Shown: positions 23,629-34,900 of the stretch, piece by piece
Numbering within the stretch: the first letter of the stretch is position 1
Layout: each line of letters starts with the position of its first letter
From: Dactylis glomerata
Lineage: Eukaryota; Streptophyta; Magnoliopsida; Poales; Poaceae
Direction: 5' to 3'
Assembly (NCBI GenBank): GCA_007115705.1
Contig: QXEO01002114.1
Span: forward strand, 930,001-994,000
DNA length: 64,000 nucleotides
Notes under the pieces: model-generated
Told to the model about the DNA's origin: nothing
Databases searched by the model: none
What the model saw: the letters and a program-made list of their open reading frames with translations, nothing else
Program-made: the position numbers and the translations under genes

Positions 23629-24486
23629 CTACTTGTCGCCGCTGATGTGGGGGACAACCTCCTCGGGGTCCTCCTCGCTGGGAGTCTCGGGAGCGTAGAA
23701 GTCCATGATAGCGCCGCGGTCATCACCGCTGTCGCTACCACGGTCGTCATCGTCGGTGCTCGTGGGCTCCTCGTCGAAGGCCTCCTGGTGGTCGTCGTCG
23801 CGGCTGAGTACCGCCTCGTTCTCCTTACGGAGCTCGGTGGTCTCCTCCTCTAGCTCGGACACATGACTCTCAAGAGAGGCAAGCTGGTCCTGAAGGTCAC
23901 GAACACAACGCCTAAGGCTCCTGTTCCTCTTCGCGATCCTCTTCTTCGCGGCTATGAGGTGGTGGCGAAAGAAGATGGCCGCCTGCAGGTCCTCACGGAG
24001 GACGGCCAACTCCAAGCCACGCTCATTGGCAATCATACGGACATGGTCCAACTGCTCCTGGGAGTGGTGCAGAAGGACCTTCGTGTCGGTAAGGTGGCGA
24101 CTGAAGGGGGTCGGCAAAGGGGGCTCAACAGGAAAGCCCTCGTCGTCGCACCTCCCGTAGTGCTCCTAGCGTGTACCCGGCAACTCGGCGGTGTGAAGGT
24201 GGACAAGGCGTGAGATGGCGTGCTGCAGAACACGCATCACACCCTCACCCTAGGTGCGCTCGATCACCTCAAAGGTGACCTCCTCGGTCGTAGGCGGAAC
24301 CTCCCTCCCGTGGACCTGGCAGACGATACGGTACGCCAGCTCACCGGTGCCCTCCTCGAAGAGGCGGTAGCCCCTCACCTCGGGACGCGGGCGCCCAAGG
24401 CGGGCTGCCAACTCCACTAGGTCACGCTCGAACACAACGATCTCCTCGTGTGTCCCAACCTGTCGGTGTGCCGTGGGGGCATCCAT
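23629..24486 (-). pseudogene. Element B leader ORF between PBS and gag, unknown protein
   Basis: One minus-strand frame of 286 codons runs from ATG 24486 to the stop at 23629. It is broken by in-frame TAG codons at 24252-24250 and 24168-24166. It begins about 240 bases after the PBS and lies in the same orientation as gag. The N-terminal half is a mixed alpha/beta-looking region (LVELAARLGRPRPEVRGYRL, YRIVCQVHGRE). The middle is basic and then a long coiled coil (LRRCVRDLQDQLASLESHVS). The end is strongly acidic (DDDDRGSDSGDD). No enzyme motif is visible. Extra ORFs are known in several plant LTR retrotransposon lineages. The pattern of the first 130 residues resembles the leader ORF of element D. 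Confidence 0.7.
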
Positions 24487-24721
24487 CTACACAAGTTTTA
24501 GAGTAGATTTAATTAATGACTTCCCCAGGTGTGCAGAATTTTAATACATAAGTAAAACTTGAATTAAGATGCAAGTAATTAAAGATGCTTAGAGAGTAAG
24601 GGAAGATATGAGAGCAATATATATTTACCTTAGATATATATAGCCATCTCTTTTAGTTTTAGAAAATAGTTTTTGGTCCAATCTAACGCCCGTGGTAAAC
24701 TAGGGTCTCCCAAGGTCAGGA

Positions 24722-24735
24722 TGGCTCTGATACCA
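24722..24735 (-). other. Element B primer binding site (initiator tRNA-Met)
   Basis: On the minus strand TGGTATCAGAGCCA starts 4 bases after the 5' LTR end. It fits the initiator tRNA-Met primer used by most chromoviruses. Confidence 0.88.
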
Positions 24736-24739
24736 ACTC

Positions 24740-25322
24740 TGTGGGGACCCCGGCTTACCACCCGGGATTCCCATTATGCATACAATCCACGATCCCAGGA
24801 AGACCATCGTGAATCCACATAACAGAGTTGGCATTACAGATTACATCATCCATTACATAGCGAGTCTTAAAGTCTTACATAGGCCGCTTGGCCGAATATA
24901 AACGCCACGCAGGGTGAGTTCAACTGACACACTCATACTTAGTAGATAGCAAGATACATGCAGCGTAGCTGACCCAGGTCAGGCCTACTACCCTACAGGC
25001 GACTGACCGGGAAATGATCCTAATTCGCACCGGCGTCGTCGTAACCACCCTCGTCCTCCTCATAGTCATCTTCATAGTCTGGCCAAGTTAATAGCCAGGG
25101 ACAAAGCCGTGAGTACATTTTGAATTGTACTCGCAAACAATCTAAGAGAAAAGTATTCATATGCTATTTGGCTGTAGCAAGGGTTGGCTTGGTTTGAGGT
25201 AGTTCTATGCTAGTGAGTTTCTCGTGTCGATATAGCATGTCCTACGGCATCTCTATATCCTTATTAAAGAAGATGTTTATAAGTCAAGTTTTTGTAAAAG
25301 CTCTAGGAAAGGGGGAAACTCC
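24740..25322 (-). repeat. Element B 5' LTR (right copy), part left of the CACTA
   Basis: Starts TGTGGGGACCCCGG on the + strand, which is the 3' end of the LTR when read on the minus strand. Bases 25140-25231 repeat the first 92 bases of the window. The empty site of element A (tcgat, 25227-25231) is intact here. Bases 25320-25322 (tcc) are one copy of the CACTA target duplication. Confidence 0.92.
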
Positions 25323-25545
25323 CACTAGTGGGGACAGGGCCTCCAGTCCCGGCCCGTAAAGGCCTTTAGTCCCGGTTTGCAAACCGGGACTCCAGAGGTG
25401 TGACTAAAGGCTAAACCTTTAGTCCCGGGCCGGTTACTAGCCGGGACTGGAGGGTGTCCACGTGGGCGCCTCCGAGCGCATCCAGGGCCAGGACCTTTAG
25501 TCCCGGTTTGTAACACAGACCGGGACTAAAGGCATCTACAGATTT
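25323..25545. repeat. CACTA left end: terminal and subterminal inverted repeats
   Basis: The terminal CACTAGTGG is followed by at least three inverted pairs built on CTTTAGTCCCGG and CCGGGACTAAAG, at about 25345-25400, 25415-25455 and 25494-25532. Such subterminal repeats are the binding sites of element-encoded proteins in the En/Spm group. Confidence 0.88.
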
Positions 25546-25755
25546 TGTTTTTTGCTTTAGGGTTTTAGGGTTTTAGGGTTTACGTGTTTGGGGGATTAAC
25601 GTGATGCCTCGTTTGGTGCCTGGTTTGGTGTTCGGGAATTAGTTTATGCATATATATAAGATTAATTTATCTTACAAGCGAGCATATATATACAATTATA
25701 TGGAGATCAGAATTATCGGGACTAGAGCCCGTCTATTCGATTACATGGACCAACA
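25546..25755. other. CACTA 3' flank of the Ulp1-like gene
   Basis: Non-coding, with three telomere-like steps (TTTTAGGG) at about 25556-25580 and an AT-rich stretch. It is probably the 3' untranslated region and polyadenylation region of the minus-strand gene. Confidence 0.5.
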
Positions 25756-27924
25756 TCAGTAATGGCCCCTAGCTACACTAAATCGTCCTTTGTCATCTAT
25801 AGCTTCCGTCCTCAGAAAGGTCGCTAGCTCCTCTGCAACAGCAATCGCGCGTTGCTCTGGTAGGTACTTCTCCCTCATGGCCGTGTACTATATAAGAAGA
25901 GGAGATGAATATGAATATCAATCATGATAACAAAGAATGACGGGTAAAAATAGAGGTGTGAATGTTCATTGCTTACGTCGTATCTGTAATCCTTGTGCTC
26001 AGAGGTAAACGTGCGAATGGTCTCACAAACATAGTATCCGCATAGATGCGTCCCCCGTGGCTGCTGGTCGCACTTTACGAGAATAGAATATATATAATCA
26101 AAATAATAATCTAGCATCATAAATGTATTGAAAATAGAAGTATATCATACTACTACTTACCTGAGCCGCTCTAAAGGTCAGCTTCTCATGCTCGATACCG
26201 TCAGTCACGCACTTGAACCGCTTCCAAACCCTGCCCGACAAGGAAAATGATTTGCTAAGTTTTTCATTAATTGATATATCAGATAATCATCGAAAGAGAC
26301 CGATAGAGCGCAAGAATGATTGAAATTACCCTTGGAGCATGTCCTGCAGGCTTTGGAACTGTTCCAAGGGTCTCGATAATGGGTCGAAGGCATCAACTCT
26401 TCCCTTATCAATTTGAATGTCCAACAGAATCCAGTGGTAGCTGCACATGTATATATATATGTGTCAGTAACTTATCAATTACACTTATAAGTGAATGGAC
26501 ACAACAGAGTAAGACCCTCACCTGAAGTTGTATGGAAACAGTATGTGGTCACAGAAATTTTGATCTCTTAGAAACCTTAGAAGGTTTTCCTCCGTCTCCT
26601 TGGGGTTATCAGTTAGCGTCGTTATATGTATTTTATCTGGGTCAATAAACCCAATATTTAGGATGTTCCTACTTTTACATTCCAGAATCTTCATTCTGCA
26701 TAATAGAGTACAAGTCAGAACGGAACAAGTTATATGTAGACAATGAATTGAATTAACTGAACAAGTTATATGTAGACAACGAATTGAAAAACTTACAGAC
26801 AATAGCAACTCATAAGCGATTTGTCGAGGGCGTCGGCATTGTACATCTGGAAGAGTTCATCAAAGTCGATATGGATGACTTCGGGACGGCCGTAGTACTC
26901 CCGTGGGACACGCGCCACGATCATCGTTCTCCCATTCTTTGATTCACTTAAGTACCATGTATGCAAGTAACGCATATTTGTTGGGAGATCATCAAACTTA
27001 TCTTTGCTGACCAAAGGCGCTCCCATGACAAACTGTGGCTTAGGGGCTACCACAGCCTTGGGTAACCTGTCGTCTTGGGAAGCCAGAACGTCTTCAACAC
27101 TTAGACCCCATTCAGCCGCCCACTTCTTTGCTAATTCCAAATCTTGCCCCTGCACCAGAGCGGGAACATTCTCGAGTAACACCCTGAGGGGTGGGATCGA
27201 CTGTTTGGCCTGTTGTCCAAGCTGAGGAACGTCTGATCTTTTTTTGTTTGTAGTTGAACTTGATTTGCTCCCACTTGCACTTGCACGTGATTTGCTCTTT
27301 TTCCCTTCCTTCTGCAATGTGCGTGTATAGTCGTCAGGCTTATGGTGTAAGTCATACTGTGATGGAAGGGTCATGAAGTATTTTGCATATGCTATTTGCT
27401 TCTCGGTGTATTCCGGGCGGGGCTCGGGTTCCTTCTTTTTCATCTGCACATCATAATGTTCCTTTGCTATCCTGGCGTTTTCCTCGTCGGTACGATCATA
27501 AGGTCTGATAGGAAGATTAGCATGAGGTACCTTTGGGAGGGGCGACAGTTTGCGCTTTGGGGAGCTCCGTCGCTTAGAACTCATCGACGGAGCGTTCTTG
27601 CTGGCACGCTTCCGCTTAGTATCCTTAGCGGGCGGCGGCGGAGACGTCTGACCCAAGTCCGGCGGCGGTGATCGAGATGGACTCGTGTTGTGGTGGCCGT
27701 CGTCATGTGGAGGGCTTGGAGGTGATGGAGGTGTAGGTGACCTGCGACGACTCGGAGGCGGTGTTGTCCTTGGGGCCGAGCGTGGAAGCTTGATGTAGTT
27801 CTTGTCCCATAGGATGACTCCACCCAGTACTTCTCCGAGTGTCCTCTCATCTTCGGGTCCAGCTATGTCGAGCTCCATATCATGAAACCCCGACACGATT
27901 TCATCCACCCCGACTTTAGCAAAG
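25756..27924 (-). CDS. CACTA Ulp1-like (C48) cysteine protease gene, 3' part (exon 2 end to exon 7)
   Basis: The gene interrupted by element F continues here. Exon blocks with GT-AG borders that keep frame are: rest of exon 2 to 26797, 26695-26522, 26440-26330, 26230-26161, 26072-25977 and 25887-25756 (TGA). The product has a proline/serine and lysine-rich middle, then a C-terminal protease-like domain. That domain shows a His in SYHWILLD, an Asp in VDAFDPLSRP, and a Cys in GTHLCGYYVCE, the order of the Ulp1/SENP catalytic residues. Such domains are fused to the second gene of many plant CACTA elements; whether they cleave SUMO is unknown. Joined to the 5' part, the reading is 1080 residues with no internal stop. 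Confidence 0.85.
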
Positions 27925-29430
27925 TGATGACCCACAAGTATAGGGGGTGTATCGTAGTACTTTCGATAAATAAGAGTGTCGAACCCAACGAGGAGCAGAA
28001 GGTGTTGATGAGCAGTTTTGATCAAGGAATCACTGTAAATACTAGCAAACAGGTTTTCAGGAGTATTTGGTAATACGAGTAAATAAAGTGCGAGTAAATA
28101 AAAGACAGTAGTAACAATTGCAGCAAGTGGCCCAATCCTTTATTCAGCAAAGGACAAGCCGGTTGTGTTCTTATAATAACCAAACGTTCTCGAGGACACA
28201 CGGGAGGTTTCTGTCAAGAGCTTTCGCTTCATAGAGCCAATAGTATTTATTGATTTGGTAAGTGTTATGGGGGTGAACCTGTGCTAGCGCACTACCCTTA
28301 CTAGGATAAATACACACTTGTGATTATACCCCTTGCAAGCATCCGCAAATACAAGAAAGTAATTAAGATAAATCTAACCACAGCCTTAAGATCTAGGATC
28401 CTACGCTCCCTGGTGCAATGGTTTCCCAACGGAGGTTTAGGTTTCTGTCACTCCAGCAACCCCACAATCGGTGACCAAATACACAATGCATCTCACTAGG
28501 CCCATAAATGGTGAAGTATCATGTAGTCGACGTTCACATGACACCACTAGTGAAATAGCACCACAACAATATCAAACCATTAAATATTTCTCAACAATAA
28601 TTCACTACTAACATCTTGACTTCTCCCATGTCCTCAAGAACTAAACGAACTACTCACAAGACATCATATGGATCATGATCAGAGGTGAAATAATGGTAAA
28701 TAACAATCTGGACATAAACCTTAATTCAATGGTTCCACTCAATAGCATCAACTACAAGAGTAATCAACACCGGGAAAGTTTCCCCTATGAATATAGCAAG
28801 ATCCAACTCAAGATGTTACAGCGGGATGGCGAGGTGATGGTGGAGATGAAGGTGCTGGTGATGGAGATGATGATGATGATCCCGATGAAGTCCTGTGCGA
28901 TGGTGATGACGATGGCGACGATCTCCCCTCTCCGGGAAGGAATTTCCCCGACAGATTTCTCTCTGCCGGAGAGCTTTCTCTCTCTGGTGTTCTCCGCCCC
29001 GCAGAGGCGGCTGTGTCTAACTCTGAACCCCCCCTTGACTTAGGTTTTCGGGGACGATGATGTACGCGAAAGGGCGAGACCAGAAGTGGGCCAGGGTCCC
29101 CTCACACAGGGCTGGCGCGGCCAGGGGCTGGCCGCGCCGCCCTAGCGTGTGGGCCACCCCTGGCCCCTCTCGACTCCTCCTTCTGGCTCCGTGAGTCTTC
29201 TGGGAAATTATAATTTCTGGGTATTTTTCTGGAATTTTCCTGATCTTCAAAATATGGTCCCTTGATGGTCCTTTTTCCAGCAGAATCCTGACTCTGGCAG
29301 CAACTCCTCCGATGATCATCAAACATGTGAAAGCAAAGGAAATAACATGAGTATCATGTCTAAATATTAAATATATCAATGAATAACAGTAAATTATGAT
29401 ACAAAATAGTGATGCAAATTGGACGTATCA
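27925..29430 (-). repeat. Element F 3' LTR
   Basis: On the + strand it runs TGATGACCCACAAG to GGACGTATCA; on the minus strand it begins TGATACGTCC. It contains a GC-rich hairpin at about 29101-29152, similar to those in the LTRs of A and E. The downstream TATA position reads GCGTACATC in both LTRs, a poor TATA box. The frame at 28675-29043 is LTR sequence and has no support as a gene. Confidence 0.94.
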
Positions 29431-29446
29431 ACCCCCCCAAGCTTAG
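29431..29446 (-). other. Element F polypurine tract
   Basis: On the minus strand AAGCTTGGGGGGGT directly precedes the 3' LTR. Confidence 0.8.
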
Positions 29447-31116
29447 ACCTCGCTTGTCCCCAAGCGAAAACTAAACTCGGTAAACATGACCACAGGTTTA
29501 TGGAGTGAAGTGTCGATAATCAAAATACGGACAAGAAGCATCACATTCACTAAGGCACAAATTATAATAGACAGCAACTTCCCTTTATAAGATGTAAACT
29601 TGCAATAGGTAAAAGGGAATCACATATAAGGATGCACAAGGTAAATTATAATTGGTAATGGCAAACCTTAGTTCTTGGTCAAGGAATGGAGAACAAACTA
29701 TTATCTCTTTTAAACGGAGCCTTTTAAAACGGAGCTAATATAGCAAAGACTATATGCTCAACAAAGTAAACTTTTGCATTCAAAGAAAGCTTTCAAAGAT
29801 GTATTCCTTCAGACAAAAGCGTTATACAAAAACAAGGAAGATAATAAACATGATTAAACGGATCAACATATGGATGAGTGAAACATAACAACTCAAATGC
29901 TTGCTTGAGATAGAGGGAAATACGTTGACTCAACATAAAAGTAAAAGATAGGCCCTTCTCAGAGGGAAGCAGGGATTAAACATGTGCTAGAGCTTTTCAT
30001 TTGTAAAACAGAGGTAAAAATTGTTTTGAGAGGTGGTTGCTTTTGTCAACGACTAGCAACAGAGTTCTTGATATCTTCCATACTAAACAAGTGAGAGCGG
30101 TTCCGAGATGTTTGATTAATTGGCACTTTAGTGCTCTTTTATAGCTTTGCACTCCTCCCCACCTTTTTTCCTTTCTCATACCATGGCTAACCGATTCCAT
30201 CGGGTGCCGACCAACTTTCACAATCCATTGGAGGAGTGCCCTTTTTCTTTCTTTTAAGATTATAATGGTCTGACCAGCTCCCTTGCAAAATTAATGACGA
30301 GCAGATGAAGCTGCCTAGTCGAGGGGTACTTAATTTAGTATGGAAGATAACAAACCCATCCACTACGTCCTCATGAGCTAAAAACAGTGGCACAAAATGA
30401 GAAGTGTTTGAAAGTTTTTGAAAGGTAGCACATGAAAATTTACTTGGAATGGCTTAAAATACCATGCATAGGAATTTATAGTGGACTCTTTGGAAGTGAC
30501 TTGGCTTTTGGGAATTGGATGCACGAGAAGTCTTTCCTCTCAGTACAGGTTTTTGGCTAGCAAGGCTGGGTAGCAAGCACAAGAGTTGCATGAAACAAAC
30601 AAACATACATATAATAAGAACAATCATGCAAACTCCCTTGAAAGTACAACGATTTTAACTTTAAGAATAACAATGCTTATAAGCCAAACATAAGGAAAAC
30701 TGAAGTGATGTAACTACAAGCACTCCTTTAATCTTTTCTACTCAAACCTCAAGGTAAAGTTGCTACTGACCAAGCTAGGTTTGCCAAAACCAACTAAATT
30801 TACTCATGCTCCCAATGTAATACCAATACCAATCAACAAGACTAGTCACATAAGAGAGATTGCAGACTAACATAAAGTGTGCGAAAAGTAAACGATAAAA
30901 CTTCTCATTAATATTTCATTACCGCAACTCACACCAAGGGATACAAAGATAACTAACTAAGAAGGATACTTCCAACTGCAAACTATTCTATATGATAACT
31001 TCTCTATTCATGATAAGACTCTACTTGAAAAGTAAATGAACAAAGGTAATGATGTGATACCGCGGCACTCCCCCAAGCTTGGAACAAGCCAAGGGGATGC
31101 CTATGCCGATGACGAA
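29447..31116 (-). other. Element F non-coding region between accessory ORF and 3' LTR
   Basis: About 1.7 kb, AT-rich, without convincing genes; the frames at 29997-30393 have no domain signal. A second polypurine-like motif, AAGCTTGGGG on the minus strand, lies at 31080-31071 just after the accessory ORF. Confidence 0.65.
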
Positions 31117-31650
31117 TTACTCCTTTGGCGGTGGCGGTGGATAATCTCTAATAAGCTTCTCAATCAAATCCTTTAGATCATCAATCTTGTACTCGAGGTT
31201 ACGAATCATCTCAGAATTGTGCTCAATACGGTTCATGAACCTGTCAGCAAGAGAATCCCAGCTCTTGGAATTATTTCCCCATCCTTCTTCACTCTTGGAG
31301 CTTCCTGTCCCTACATTATTAGAACGATCTATATCCCAGCCAGAGGGTAATCGTGGTTTGGGCACCTTTTGGAACTGATGTTCATGAATTAGAGTATGGA
31401 AGGGATTTTGGCTTGGCGGAGATGTCCGTGGAGCTAAGGTGTGATGTGGCACACCTTCTCCGGTCCTTATGCGAGCGCTCTTCTTGAACTTGTCATGATC
31501 TGTCACCACCCCTATGCTAGCAATCACGGTGCTTGGCCTTGGACCTTGATCTTCCTCCACATCTTTGCTTTCAACCTCTTCTTTCAGCCGGAAGTCCTTG
31601 ATGCCATCTTCCGGAGGTGTCTTCTCCTTGTCCCCACTTGAAGAGGCCAT
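31117..31650 (-). CDS. Element F accessory ORF after pol (177 aa)
   Basis: The frame from ATG 31650 (MASSSGDKEKTPPEDG) to 31117 sits where Athila elements carry their extra, sometimes env-like, ORF. The product is hydrophilic. The first 60 residues are rich in Glu, Lys and Asp. The middle has Thr/Pro and Arg. About residues 130-170 form a likely coiled coil (NRIEHNSEMIRNLEYKIDDL), and the end is a proline run. I see no signal peptide or membrane segment, so an envelope role is not supported. The open frame extends upstream to 31878, but that part overlaps a GC hairpin and a TATA-like site and is probably not translated. The function is unknown. Confidence 0.65.
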   Translation of the reverse strand: MASSSGDKEKTPPEDGIKDFRLKEEVESKDVEEDQGPRPSTVIASIGVVTDHDKFKKSARIRTGEGVPHHTLAPRTSPPSQNPFHTLIHEHQFQKVPKPRLPSGWDIDRSNNVGTGSSKSEEGWGNNSKSWDSLADRFMNRIEHNSEMIRNLEYKIDDLKDLIEKLIRDYPPPPPKE

Positions 31651-31744
31651 GACTTCCCAAATCTTAAGATCAACTCCTGACAGAAACAGCTCGAAACAAA
31701 ACACGACGAGAAAACTATATACAGACCTCGGGGACTCCGGGGGG

Positions 31745-31870
31745 TTAAATAGGCGAAAATTATACATCGAAACGAAGTCACAGGAGGAAACCGGGACGGA
31801 AACGAGTTCCGGTGTGTTCTCACACAGGGGTGGCGCGGCCAGGGGTGGGCCCGCGCCACCCGTGTGTGAG
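31745..31870 (-). promoter_or_regulatory. Candidate internal promoter of the element F accessory ORF
   Basis: On the minus strand a 52-base GC-rich hairpin (31870-31819, arms of about 22 bases around CTCACACAGGGGTGGCGCGG) is followed by a TATA-like CTATTTAA at 31752-31745. The accessory ATG comes 94 bases later. The hairpin closely resembles the one in the LTRs of A, E and F, where it lies upstream of the LTR TATA box. The promoter role is inference. Confidence 0.45.
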
Positions 31871-31988
31871 ATGCACACGGACTTCTTTTTCTCCCCGTTT
31901 TCGTCTCGTGATTTTTCATATTTATTAAAAACAGCAAAAATATTAAAAGAAGAACTCTTCGCGAAACTTTTCTGACTAGAACTGTTAC

Positions 31989-34900
31989 CTATTCGAAAAC
32001 GAACTCTGCAGGTTCCTGCAGTTTGTCCTGGATGTAATCTTCCGGAGAAACTGTTTCAATGACATCAACATCTTCATTATATGAATCTCCAGAAATATAA
32101 TGTTTGAGTCTTTGCCCATTCACCACTTGTGTAGAATCATCTTTCAATGAAGCAATCTTAATAGCACCTGAGCGGTACACTTCCACAATAACATATGGTC
32201 CTTCCCATTTAGAAAGTAATTTACCTGCAAAAAATCTGAGACGAGACCTATACAATAGAACTTTCTCACCAACATGAAACTCTCTCTTAAGAATTCTCTT
32301 ATCATGCCATTGCTTGACTTTCTCCTTAAAAAGTCTGGCATTCTCATACGCTTCGTTTCTCCACTCATCTAGAGAACTCAAATCTAACAACCTCTTCTTA
32401 CCGGCTAGTTTAAAATCTCTATTAAGCTCTCTCACTGCCCAAAAAGCTCTGTGTTCTAATTCTAAGGGCAAGTGACACGCTTTTCCGTAAACCATCTTAT
32501 AAGGAGACATACCCATGGGGTTCTTATAAGCTGTTCTATAAGCCCATAAAGCATCATTTAACTTACTAGCCCAGTTTTTCCTAGATCTACTAACAGTCTT
32601 CTGTAAGATAGACTTGATCTCTCTATTTGAAAGCTCTACCTGCCCACTAATTTGGGGATGATAAGCAGAAGCAATTCTATGATTGACATCATACTTAGCA
32701 AGAGTTTTTCTAAAACTACCGTGAATAAAATGAGAACCTCCGTCAGTCATAAGATATCTAGGCACTCCGAACCTAGGAAAAATAACATCCTTAAGCATTT
32801 TTAACGAAGTCTCACCATCGGCACTCTTTGTAGGTATGGCTTCTACCCATTTAGTAACATAATCAACAGCAACAAGTATATGGGTATAGCCTTTTGAAGG
32901 AGGAAAAGGACCCATAAAGTCAAATCCCCAACAATCAAACGGTTCAATAACAAGAGTGTAATTCATAGGCATTTCATTGCGTCTAGAAATATTACCAACT
33001 CTTTGACATTCATCGCAAGATAAAACATACCTTCTGGCATCCTTAAAGAGGGTTGGCCAATAAAAACCTGATTGCAGAACCTTCTGTGCGGTTCTATCTC
33101 CAGCATGATGCCCTCCATAAGCACTGCTATGTCATTTTCTTAATATCTCTTGTTGCTCGTATTCCGGTACGCATCTTCTCATAATACCATCAACTCCTTC
33201 TTTATATAAATGTGGGTCATCCCAAAAATAATGCCTCAAATCATAGAAGAATTTTCTTCTTTGCTGAGCTGTAAAGGTCGGAGGCAAATACTTGGAAACA
33301 ATAAAGTTAGCATAATCAGCATACCAAGGAAGGTCTCGCGAAGTTGCATTAATTGCAGCCAACTGTTCATTTGGAAAACTATCATTAACAGGAATAGGAT
33401 CAAAAGAAATGTTTTCCAATCTAGACAAGTTGTCAGCCACAGGATTTTCAGCACCTTTCCTATCTACGATATGCAAATCAAACTCTTGTAAAAGCAACAC
33501 CCATCTAATAAGCCTAGGCTTAGCATCCTTCTTAGTCATAAGATATCTAATAGCAGCGTGATCAGTATGAATAGTAACTTTAGAATCAACAATGTAAGAT
33601 CTAAACTTATCACATGCAAAAACAATAGCAAGAAACTCTTTCTCAGTAGTAGCATAATTCTTCTGAGCAGCATCAAGAGGCTTACTAGCATAATGAATAA
33701 CATTCAACTTATTATCTACGCGCTGTCCAAGAACAGCACCAACAGCAAAATCACTAGCATCGTACATAATTTCAAAAGGTAAATTCCAATCAGGTGGTTG
33801 AACAATAGGAGCAGTAGTTAAAGCCTTCTTAAGAGTTTCAAAAGCTTCCTTACAATCATCATCAAAGACAAACGGTACATCCTTTTGAAGAAGATTGGTA
33901 AGAGGCTTTGAAATCTTAGAGAAATCTTTAATAAACCTCCTATAGAAACCAGCATGACCAAGAATACTACGAATACCTTTAACATCTCTTGGACAAGGCA
34001 TTTTCTCAATTGCCTCCACTTTTGCTCTGTCAACTTCAATACCTCTTTCAGAGATTTTATGTCCAAGGACAATTCCTTCATTTACCATAAAGTGGCATTT
34101 CTCCCAATTAAGAACAAGGTTAGTTTCTTCGCACCTCTGCAAAACTTTATCAAGGTTGTGCAAGCAATTATCAAAAGAAGTTCCATAGACGGAAAAATCA
34201 TCCATGAAGACCTCCACAATTTCTTCACAAAAACCATGAAAAATAGCAGACATACATCTTTGAAAAGTAGCAGGAGCATTGCATAAACCAAAAGGCATAC
34301 GTCTATAAGCATAAGTTCCATAAGGACAAGTAAAAGTGGTTTTCTCTTGATCATCCTTCTTAACAGCAATTTGAGAAAAACCAGAATAACCATCAAGGAA
34401 ACAAAAATGAGTCTTCTTAGACAACCTTTCTAGCATTTGATCTATAAACGGTAAAGGGTAATGATCTTTCTTAGTAACTTTGTTTACCTTCCTATAATCA
34501 ATGCACATTCTATAACCAACAACTACCCTTTGAGGAATAAGCTCGTTATTCTCATTAGGTACAACAGTCATACCTCCTTTCTTAGGGACACAATGAACAG
34601 GACTAACCCATCTACTATCAGCAATAGGATAAATAATACCAGCATCAAGGAGTTTTAATACCTCATTTCTTACCACATCCTTCATCTTGGGAATTAGGCG
34701 GCGCTGATGCTCCACAACTGGCTTCGCGTCTTTCTCCATATTAATGGCATGCTGACATAAAGTAGGAGAAATCCCTTTTAAATCATCAAGAGTATATCCC
34801 ATAGCTCCTCGATGTTTCTTCAATATCTCCAATAATCTTTCTTCTTCCTTTCCTGAAAGTTTTGAACTAATAATAACAGGATATATTTTCTTATCATCAA

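Noticed and set aside
25345..25532. microRNA precursor in the TTTAGTCCCGG inverted repeats
   Set aside because: The hairpins are CACTA subterminal repeats present at both ends and at an internal promoter. They may give siRNAs, but nothing supports a dedicated microRNA gene.
25556..25580. Interstitial telomere repeat
   Set aside because: Only about three steps of an 8-base TTTTAGGG type, not the 7-base plant repeat in a real array.
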